Below are positions 54,426-64,000 of a stretch of DNA of 64,000 nt, piece after piece. Positions within the stretch are counted from its first letter, which is position 1. Every line of letters starts with the position of its first letter. The notes below the pieces were generated by a model that was given only the letters and a program-made list of their open reading frames with translations, was not told the origin of the DNA and ran no database searches. The stretch is from Dehalococcoidia bacterium. GTDB taxonomy: Bacteria; Chloroflexota; Dehalococcoidia; SpSt-223. The position numbers were made by a program, and so were the translations under genes. Location: assembly GCA_025054935.1 (NCBI GenBank), contig JANWZD010000003.1:248001-312000 (forward strand). Reading direction: 5' to 3'.

Positions 54426-54739
54426 GTCGCCGCTAGGCCTGCAGCTTCATCGAGGATGACGTCGCATTCCTCGAACCGGATCCGGGTGACGAGGTCGGTG
54501 ATGCCGAGCGCTGCGGCGGCCTGCTTGAACTCTTCGGACGTGGAAAAGGCGATCGCCTGCTCTGCCGTCTCCCAGAACGTGATGTAATGAAAGCGGCGCG
54601 GCTCTTCCTTGCTGCGCAGAAGCAGACGCTTCCGCCAGCCCGGCGCGCGATGCATCATCGCGCCTTCCCGCCGTTTCCAGCGTTCCCAGGCGCCTCCATC
54701 GTCGCTCTTATCAATCACCTCGACATACACTACGTACAT
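54422..54739 (-). CDS. antibiotic-biosynthesis-monooxygenase (ABM) domain protein
   Basis: 105 residues. A ferredoxin-like fold is suggested by YVVYVEVID, GWRKRLLLRSKEEPRRFHYITFWE and the helix EEFKQAAAALG. The RFHYITFW segment is typical of ABM dimers. Family members include haem-degrading and quinone-forming enzymes, but many are uncharacterised. The ATG at 54739 has AAAGGGG upstream. It is divergent from clpB and its stop codon overlaps the LLM stop. A longer frame upstream is not coding-like. Confidence 0.75.
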   Translation of the reverse strand: MYVVYVEVIDKSDDGGAWERWKRREGAMMHRAPGWRKRLLLRSKEEPRRFHYITFWETAEQAIAFSTSEEFKQAAAALGITDLVTRIRFEECDVILDEAAGLAAT

Positions 54740-54888
54740 GCCGTTGCCCCTTTCGCGCCCATTGTCCCCGTTCTCTTTGGCGGCGGCAACCCCGCTGCAA
54801 GGGCGTGGCACTGGGACGGCCGGCACTTTCGCCATGTTGGGAGCTCGCTCTCCCCTTGGCGCAGGCGTCGAGATGGGAACTCCCCAAG

Positions 54889-54909
54889 CTTGATATGCGT
54901 TGTATAAAG
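54889..54909 (+). promoter_or_regulatory. HAIR-like inverted repeat at the clpB promoter
   Basis: CTTGATA - 7 nt - TATAAAG. The geometry (7-7-7) equals the HspR-binding HAIR element (CTTGAGT-N7-ACTCAAG), though the sequence is degenerate. TATAAA inside the right arm could be the -10. The site ends 22 nt before the clpB ATG. Confidence 0.4.
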
Positions 54910-54931
54910 CAGCATGACATGAGGGGGATCA

Positions 54932-57520
<2,589 letters not shown>

Positions 57521-57523
57521 CGG

Positions 57524-59341
57524 TCAGCGGAGGCTGCTGGGGTCGGGCAGTTTCAGCAGCCCGACCCCTGTCGCATAGTAGCCGTAGGCGCCGCCCGGAC
57601 GGAGCGAGACCGCGTGCTCCAGCAGGAATTTCTGGATCTGATCTGCAGTCCAGTTCGGAAACCGCGACTTGACTAGCGCGGCAGCGCCTGAGACATGGGG
57701 CGCCGCCGCGCTGGTTCCGGCGAAGCCGTACTCTTGGTCCTGGTAGACAAAGACCGAGACATGGCTCGGCGCCGTGATCTCGGGCTTCCAGCGTCCGTCG
57801 AGGGTAGGGCCCCACGAGCTGTAGACCGCCAACTGTCCTGTCTTCCAATCGGCAGCGGCGACTGCGACCGCCCCGCGCGCCGAGGCGGTGTCGACGATAC
57901 TGCGCGAGGCAGAACGGTAGACCGGGGGGATCTCGCCGCGCGCGACTTGGACGCGAAAGAGGGTGGGTGGCCCGCTCTTCTGCTCGACGGCAACCAAGAA
58001 CGAGTCGGTGCCGATCTTTCGGTCGAGCGCGCCGACGATCACCGGTTGGCCTGAGACCGCCCGCCGCTCGAACGAGGCGTAGATCTTGCCCGCACTGTCG
58101 GCGAGGTGCAGCACAAACTCCGCTTGCGGGTTCGCCCAAATAAGCCGCACCAGCGGCAGCACATCGCTGCGCGCCCAGTAGCTGACCGGAATGAACTCGG
58201 GCCCGTCCGGCATGATCGGCACCAGCCCAGGGACCCCGGTCGACTGCCCGAGGACCGACTTATTCCCCTCGTTGCCGGCCGAGACGACGACTAGGACGCC
58301 GCGCTGCCGCGCTTCGTCGATCTTTCTCGCGGCGGGAGACGTGCCGTCGAACGCGAAGTTCGGGAAGCCGAGCGAGATCGAGATGATGTCGACGCGCTGA
58401 CTGAGCAGCCAGTCCATCGCGTTCAGAAACTGAGTGAGGTCGTCGGTATTGGCAAAGAGCAGCGTGGCATCGGGGGCCATCTCATAGATGATCTGGGCGA
58501 CGCCGGTGCCGTGAATATCGGTCTCGCGCTCGAACCCTTTGCCGGTGAAGTCGCGCGCGATGATCTGGCTGGCCGGGGGGAGGTAGCGTCCCTGCAGCTC
58601 GCGATACTTCGCGAAGCTGTCGATGATGCCGACCCGGACGTTTTGCCCCCGGATGCCCGCCGCATGCCACTTGTCAGCGCCGGTGACCTTCACCCCTTCG
58701 ACCGACCCAGAAGACGCCGGCAAAGCCCCCTCGCGCTCCGCGGAGGCGAGCGGAACGACCTCGTCCCGCTCCGGGCGCTGAGGCGCGTCGACGTCGATGA
58801 TCTCGGGAAAGCTGAGCAGCGCGCGGAGGTAATCGAATTCGCGTTGGGCGCTCAACTGGAGCAGACGGTCGATCGGGAGCTGGACCGTGACCCGGTTGTC
58901 GTGCCAACTCTCCACTTCTACTCCCATTGCGCGCAGACGCTGCCCGAACGCCTCCGTATACGGACGGTCGAGGATAAGGACAGCTTCAATGTTGTTGTCA
59001 TCGAGGAGCCCGAGATTGCGCGCCATCGCCTCGGCGGCGGGGAACCCGCCTTCGGAATAAGCGCGGAACAGCAGCACATAGATCGCTGCCAGTTTCGACC
59101 CGTTGGCGGGGTCGAGCAGGCGCGGGTCGACCCGGGCATTGTCGGGGAGCGCTCTCGGTGCGGGAGCGAGGCGCGGCACAGCGGTACTGGTACGCGGCGG
59201 AGGGCCTTGCCCGCGTTCTTGGAAGAGCACAGAAGCGGAGATGCCGAGAATGCCGAGAGCGAGCGCGGCCGCCAGCACGAGACTAGGGAGAAACCAGCGC
59301 CGGCTAGCGAGCTCGTCGAGGGTCAGCGGTCGAGACGGCAT
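57524..59341 (-). CDS. membrane-anchored subtilisin-like (S8) serine protease
   Basis: 605 residues. A single transmembrane helix at 16-40 has a short cytoplasmic N-terminus and no obvious cleavage site, so it is probably anchored with the protease outside. The triad is D241 (VGIIDSFAKY), H277 (DIHGTGVAQI) and S544 (GTSAAAPHVSG), with oxyanion N357 (SAGNEGN). A ~180-residue region precedes the catalytic domain. A ~120-residue insert of beta type lies between the oxyanion Asn and the Ser. AAGGGAGG precedes the ATG. It lies 13 bp after the FHA/SUMF1 gene and is co-transcribed with it. Confidence 0.9.
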   Translation of the reverse strand: MPSRPLTLDELASRRWFLPSLVLAAALALGILGISASVLFQERGQGPPPRTSTAVPRLAPAPRALPDNARVDPRLLDPANGSKLAAIYVLLFRAYSEGGFPAAEAMARNLGLLDDNNIEAVLILDRPYTEAFGQRLRAMGVEVESWHDNRVTVQLPIDRLLQLSAQREFDYLRALLSFPEIIDVDAPQRPERDEVVPLASAEREGALPASSGSVEGVKVTGADKWHAAGIRGQNVRVGIIDSFAKYRELQGRYLPPASQIIARDFTGKGFERETDIHGTGVAQIIYEMAPDATLLFANTDDLTQFLNAMDWLLSQRVDIISISLGFPNFAFDGTSPAARKIDEARQRGVLVVVSAGNEGNKSVLGQSTGVPGLVPIMPDGPEFIPVSYWARSDVLPLVRLIWANPQAEFVLHLADSAGKIYASFERRAVSGQPVIVGALDRKIGTDSFLVAVEQKSGPPTLFRVQVARGEIPPVYRSASRSIVDTASARGAVAVAAADWKTGQLAVYSSWGPTLDGRWKPEITAPSHVSVFVYQDQEYGFAGTSAAAPHVSGAAALVKSRFPNWTADQIQKFLLEHAVSLRPGGAYGYYATGVGLLKLPDPSSLR

Positions 59342-59354
59342 CGGTCCTCCCTTG

Positions 59355-60869
59355 TCATTCCGCGCATCGGAACCCGAGATCGGGGCTCGCCTCGTTCGGA
59401 TGCTGCCAGCCGCGCGCCGTTGTCCGGACATCGCGGCTGTAGTTATTGATTCGAAAGCCGCCCCGGGTCACGCGAAAGCGCTCCTTCGGCACCTCAAACC
59501 CGAGCGGCGCCGCGCCGGGGTACGGCGCATACCAGTCGGCCACCCACTCGCGCGGGCCGCCGGCGACGTCGAGCACGCCGTAAACGCTTGCGCCCTGGGG
59601 GACAGCGCCGGCTGGGCCCCAGGTCTTGCCGAAGGTCGCAATTGGATACGCCGAAAACTTGAAACTGCCGAAGTCAACGCGAGTGGGATCCCAATTGTTC
59701 CCCCACGGATACACCCGTCCGTCGTCGCCTCGCGCCGCTTTCTCCCATTCTGCTTCAGTAGGCAAGCGCCGGCCCTGGGCCTTGCAGTAGTTTTCTGCGT
59801 CGGCGTAGGTGACCCCGACAACTGGCGATTTCGGATCGGCATCGCGCGACCACGCGCCTTGGACACGGTGAGCGGCAGCCCAGCGGCTGAACATCTCGAC
59901 GGTCACCTTTGTGCGGTCGATCGAGTAGGCGGGCAGTTCAACGACACGGACGGGCGCTTCATCCGCTTCGCCGCTCTCCGATCCCATGATGAAGGGGCCA
60001 GCGGGGATCCGCACGAGGGGCATTCCATCGCGGCCGATGCTGCCCGGCTCGCTCCGTCCGCCGAGCGGGGCCCGCGGCGTCGTCACGACGAGGGCAGCCA
60101 ATCCCCCGGCAAGGCAGGCGCAGACACAGAGCGCGGCCACAGTTGCGGTTGCGGCGGCGATCGCGCCGCCTGCGCCTCGCCGCGGCGGCGGGGACGCGGG
60201 GCGGTCGTGCGGCACGCCGCGCGGCAGCGTCGGCGGCAAGTCGCGGGCGGGCCCAGGTCCAAACCGGACGATCACCTCGACATCGCCAATCTGAATTGTG
60301 TCGCCGTCCTGAAGGCGCGTTTCGACCCCCGGCGCGACTGGCGCGCCGTTAATCCGGCTGCCGTTCCGGCTGCCGAGGTCGACATAGACGACGCCCGCCG
60401 CAGTCTGGCGGAACTCGCCGTGGCGGGAAGAGATAGTGGGGCGCGCAAGAGAGAGGTCGTTCTCGTCGCTGCGACCGAGACGAAACGGGAAGGCAGTCAC
60501 CTCAAGCTGGCGGCTGCCGATTGCGGCGCCCCGGATCTCCAGCTGCAGCCGCGGCGCGTCATCCGGCTCCGCGCTCTCGATCACTAGGAGCACGGAGCCG
60601 AGCTGGAGGCGATCGCCGGGAGTGAGGCGGCTGGCCACACCGGGCTGAAGCAGCATCCCGTTGAGGCGGGTGCCGTTCCGGCTGCCGCGGTCGACGAAGG
60701 CGAGCGCGCCATCGCTCAGCGCGATAATCTCGCCGTGCCGGCTTGAAACTGTCGGATGCAGGACGGGGATGCTGTTTTCGGGCGCGCGCCCGACCGTATA
60801 GGGCGGACGATCGAGCGCGATGGTGGTGATCGCGCCGCCGGGGATGGTGATGCGCGCGCGCAGTGCCAT
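59355..60869 (-). CDS. FHA-FHA-transmembrane-SUMF1 (formylglycine-generating-like) protein
   Basis: 504 residues. The first FHA domain (~residues 22-95) has VGRAPENS, SSRHGE and GSRNGT; the second (~125-200) has LGRSDEND, SSRHGEF and GSRNGS. Both keep the phosphothreonine-binding Arg, Ser and His. A Pro-rich linker and one transmembrane helix (~232-262) follow, then an FGE-sulfatase/SUMF1 domain outside (IPAGPFIMGSE, LPTEAEWEKAARG, YPWGN, RVTRGGF). The active-site cysteine pair of true FGE is not evident. It probably senses kinase signals inside and has a binding or modifying role outside. Confidence 0.87.
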   Translation of the reverse strand: MALRARITIPGGAITTIALDRPPYTVGRAPENSIPVLHPTVSSRHGEIIALSDGALAFVDRGSRNGTRLNGMLLQPGVASRLTPGDRLQLGSVLLVIESAEPDDAPRLQLEIRGAAIGSRQLEVTAFPFRLGRSDENDLSLARPTISSRHGEFRQTAAGVVYVDLGSRNGSRINGAPVAPGVETRLQDGDTIQIGDVEVIVRFGPGPARDLPPTLPRGVPHDRPASPPPRRGAGGAIAAATATVAALCVCACLAGGLAALVVTTPRAPLGGRSEPGSIGRDGMPLVRIPAGPFIMGSESGEADEAPVRVVELPAYSIDRTKVTVEMFSRWAAAHRVQGAWSRDADPKSPVVGVTYADAENYCKAQGRRLPTEAEWEKAARGDDGRVYPWGNNWDPTRVDFGSFKFSAYPIATFGKTWGPAGAVPQGASVYGVLDVAGGPREWVADWYAPYPGAAPLGFEVPKERFRVTRGGFRINNYSRDVRTTARGWQHPNEASPDLGFRCAE

Positions 60870-60870
60870 C

Positions 60871-60895
60871 AGCCAGTCAATTATAAGAACTGGCT
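60871..60895 (-). promoter_or_regulatory. palindromic operator centred on the -10 box of the FHA/SUMF1-protease operon
   Basis: Perfect 7-bp inverted repeat AGCCAGT / ACTGGCT with 11 bp between. The centre contains TATAAT (minus strand, 60885-60880), ten bases before the ATG at 60869. A repressor bound here would cover the promoter. Confidence 0.55.
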
Positions 60896-60914
60896 CATGG
60901 CAGGAACGCCCCTC

Positions 60915-61760
60915 TCAGATGCCGGCAGCGACGCGCTCGCCGCCTGCGCGGGGGGTGTGAGGGGCGTGGAGGCCGACCAGCTGGCCCTCGGGGTCGGCGA
61001 AGTAGGCGAAGGTGCCCTCGTCGGTCTGGAAGGGGTCGTGGACGAACCGGACGCCGTGGGCGCGGAGCCGGTCGACCTCGCGGTCCAGATCATCGACCCG
61101 CAGGATGAACAGATTATTGGCCGCAAATCGGTCGGCGGCGGCTGGCTGGACCCGACCGCCGCCTTTTGCGTCGAGCAGCACGGTCGGCCCGAGGGAGAGG
61201 AGCGCCCCGCCCCCGTGGACGGTGTTGCCCGAGTCAGGAAGGCCGACGACATCCCGGTAGAACCGAATGGCGCGCGCTTCGTCCTGAAACCAGGAGACCA
61301 CCCAGCCCAAGCCGTACAGGTCGGGCGGAAGCGGGGAGACGCCAGGAAGGAGGGGTGCTCCGCGCTCGAGCCGTCGGAACGCTTCGCGATCTTCGGGGCG
61401 GGGGGAGGTGCGGGAGCGCTCTTGGAAGCCCGTCACATTCCCTGAGGGATCGACAATGTAAACGAGCCGGCCGTGGATGAGCTGGCGGTCGTTGAGGATC
61501 GGCCGGCCGGCAGCGAGGATGCGGGCGAGCACAGAGGCGAGGTCGAGGCACCGGAACACCGGAATGCATGTCGTTTCGGCGCGGTCGGTGTAGGGCGGCG
61601 GGAGCGTGCCGCCGGCGCCAACAGCAAAAATCATTGACTCGCCGGCCCAGAACAGCTGGGTCTCCCCCTCTGTCCGCAGGAGGGGCAGCCCGACGACCTC
61701 CCGATAGAATGCCGCGGTCTGCTCGAGCGCAGGGGTACGCCGGACGAACCAGCCGATCAT
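60915..61760 (-). CDS. tandem VOC-domain (glyoxalase/dioxygenase-like) protein
   Basis: 281 residues with two vicinal-oxygen-chelate domains. The first starts MIGWFVRRTPALEQTAAFYREVVGLPLL; the second starts YGLGWVVSWFQDEARAIRFYRDVVGLP and ends FAYFADPEGQLVGLH. The repeated YREVVGLP / YRDVVGLP shows the duplication. The usual metal-binding histidines are incomplete, so enzyme activity is uncertain. The ATG at 61760 overlaps the amidohydrolase stop (ATGA); the longer frame upstream is not coding. Confidence 0.85.
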   Translation of the reverse strand: MIGWFVRRTPALEQTAAFYREVVGLPLLRTEGETQLFWAGESMIFAVGAGGTLPPPYTDRAETTCIPVFRCLDLASVLARILAAGRPILNDRQLIHGRLVYIVDPSGNVTGFQERSRTSPRPEDREAFRRLERGAPLLPGVSPLPPDLYGLGWVVSWFQDEARAIRFYRDVVGLPDSGNTVHGGGALLSLGPTVLLDAKGGGRVQPAAADRFAANNLFILRVDDLDREVDRLRAHGVRFVHDPFQTDEGTFAYFADPEGQLVGLHAPHTPRAGGERVAAGI

Positions 61761-62623
61761 CGCCGCCTCCGGAGCGATGTCGACCCCACGCCGGCCGGCC
61801 AGCCGTAGAGAGCAGCGGCGTTCTCGCCGAGGATGAGGCGGCGATCGGTGGCGGAGAGGAAATCGAGTGCCAGCCGAATGAGGTCTAGCTGCTCGGCGTA
61901 GGTCGCCCGTCGGCGCGCCAGCTGCTGGGTGTGGTCGGTCCCCCAGAGCATGCGGGAGGGACCGTAGGCTGCGTAGACAGCGCGCAGGAGCTCGTGCGTC
62001 TCGACAAACGGATACCCTGTCAGCGAGCGCGAGGCGATCGCAGTCAGTTTCACCCAGAGATTGGGGAAGCGCGCCAGCCCCAGCATGCGCTCGCGCTCGG
62101 GGAAAGCGGGCCCGTCGTCGATGAACGGCATGCCGAGATGATCGAGCACGAAGCGGACACCGGGATGGCGCGCAACAATCTGCTCGGCGATGGCGACGGC
62201 TCGCGGCGCGAAGAGCGAGACGACGATGCCTTGGGCGGCGCAGACGGCGAGGAAGGGATCGAGCGCAGCGATGCTTCCCCATCGCTGCCGCTCCGCCTCG
62301 ACCAGCCGGAGGCGCACGCCCACCATCCCCGGTTGGTCGAGCCACCTCGTCATCACCTCTTGGATATCCGGGCGCACGGGGTCGACGACGCCGACGACGG
62401 CGAACCGATCCGGCCAGCGCGCAGCGCATTCGAGGGCGTAGGCGTTGTTTTCGCCCAGCAGGCTCGGAGGCACGATCAGGGCGCGGTCCACCCCGGCGCT
62501 GTCCATCAGCGTGAGGGCATCTTCGGCACGAAACGGCTCGGGCAGCCCCGGCCTGATGCCGGGGACCCACGGCCGGTCTGGACGGTCCGCCTCCCACAGG
62601 TGGATCTGCGTGTCGATAATCAC
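61757..62623 (-). CDS. amidohydrolase-2 family metal-dependent hydrolase
   Basis: 288 residues. IIDTQIHLWE at the N-terminus is a variant of the DxHxH metal motif (here D-T-Q-I-H). FVLDHLGMP, LWVKLTAIAS and MLWGTDH carry the other ligands of the TIM barrel. Relatives hydrolyse lactones or decarboxylate aromatic acids (2-pyrone-4,6-dicarboxylate lactonase type). It is coupled to the VOC gene; the pair may handle one catabolite. The GTG start has GGAAGGAG upstream. Confidence 0.88.
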   Translation of the reverse strand: MIIDTQIHLWEADRPDRPWVPGIRPGLPEPFRAEDALTLMDSAGVDRALIVPPSLLGENNAYALECAARWPDRFAVVGVVDPVRPDIQEVMTRWLDQPGMVGVRLRLVEAERQRWGSIAALDPFLAVCAAQGIVVSLFAPRAVAIAEQIVARHPGVRFVLDHLGMPFIDDGPAFPERERMLGLARFPNLWVKLTAIASRSLTGYPFVETHELLRAVYAAYGPSRMLWGTDHTQQLARRRATYAEQLDLIRLALDFLSATDRRLILGENAAALYGWPAGVGSTSLRRRR

Positions 62624-62716
62624 GAGGCCGCGCTCCTTCCCTCCCAGCGGGCAGCGGTTTGGGCGCGCTCTCTGACGGCCGCTCTTGCGCTCGCACCGCT
62701 GCCGAGCAGCGGCGTG

Positions 62717-64000
<1,284 letters not shown>

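Overview
GC-rich (about two-thirds G+C) bacterial chromosome of conventional housekeeping and cell-envelope genes. There are no insertion sequences, CRISPR arrays, phage genes, rRNA or tRNA that I can recognise. The gene mix points to Chloroflexota (Thermomicrobia or Dehalococcoidia-like), but no marker here fixes the genus. The mix includes an F420-associated DUF2342-type zincin, a ComB homologue, a MurF with an added membrane domain, class III CoA-transferase, LLM flavoprotein and amidohydrolase_2 genes, many GTG/TTG starts, and stop/start overlaps of the ATGA or GTGA type at about a dozen gene junctions. This is inference from family knowledge, not a search.

Layout. 1-1.3 kb: 5' part of guaB (minus strand, runs off the left edge). 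1.3-2.8 kb: a small unknown gene and two small membrane proteins. 3.0-8.6 kb (minus): a tightly overlapping surface-glycan operon (polyprenyl-phosphate sugar transferase, sugar epimerase, SDR, Gfo/Idh oxidoreductase, GmhB-like HAD phosphatase, transaldolase), with a divergent gmhA-like isomerase and a methyltransferase interrupted by an in-frame TAG. 10.9-17.9 kb (plus): gatB, zincin, large ArnT/PMT-type glycosyltransferase, an atypical PyrE, a Pro/Thr-rich lipoprotein. 17.9-25.0 kb (minus): rmlB, a B12-type radical SAM enzyme, rmlA and a CpsB-type PHP phosphatase, then comB, a transglycosylase-like protein and a lipoprotein. 25-31 kb: an unknown gene, a Tat-exported PGRP amidase, and ddl/membrane-murF/hydrolase. 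31.4-39.8 kb: UbiB kinase, two GT9 glycosyltransferases, zinc-finger membrane protein, HldE-like kinase, GlcG/HbpS-like protein, duplicated CoA-transferase. 39.9-44.4 kb: a protein resembling red-chlorophyll-catabolite reductase, hydrolase, FabZ-like hotdog protein, transketolase. 44.5-49.3 kb: solute-binding protein, HTH protein, rpsU, gyrA, glutamine amidotransferase. 49.4-54.7 kb: GH1 beta-glucosidase and an overlapping four-gene oxidoreductase operon. 54.7-64 kb: ABM-domain protein, clpB, subtilase, FHA-FHA-sulfatase-modifying-factor protein, VOC protein, amidohydrolase and the 3' part of lon.

How it fits together. The strongest theme is envelope polysaccharide. Transketolase and transaldolase can supply sedoheptulose 7-phosphate. 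The GmhA-like isomerase, HldE-like kinase and GmhB-like phosphatase would turn this into activated-heptose precursors, and two GT9 proteins are of the heptosyltransferase family. RmlA/RmlB start dTDP-sugar synthesis, and a WbaP/ExoY-type transferase would start lipid-linked glycan assembly. A second theme is peptidoglycan (Ddl, MurF, PGRP amidase, transglycosylase-like protein) and a third is protein quality control (ClpB, Lon, subtilase).

Promoters: several single genes have a good -10 hexamer only 6-7 nt before the start codon and no Shine-Dalgarno sequence, which suggests leaderless mRNAs are common in this organism.
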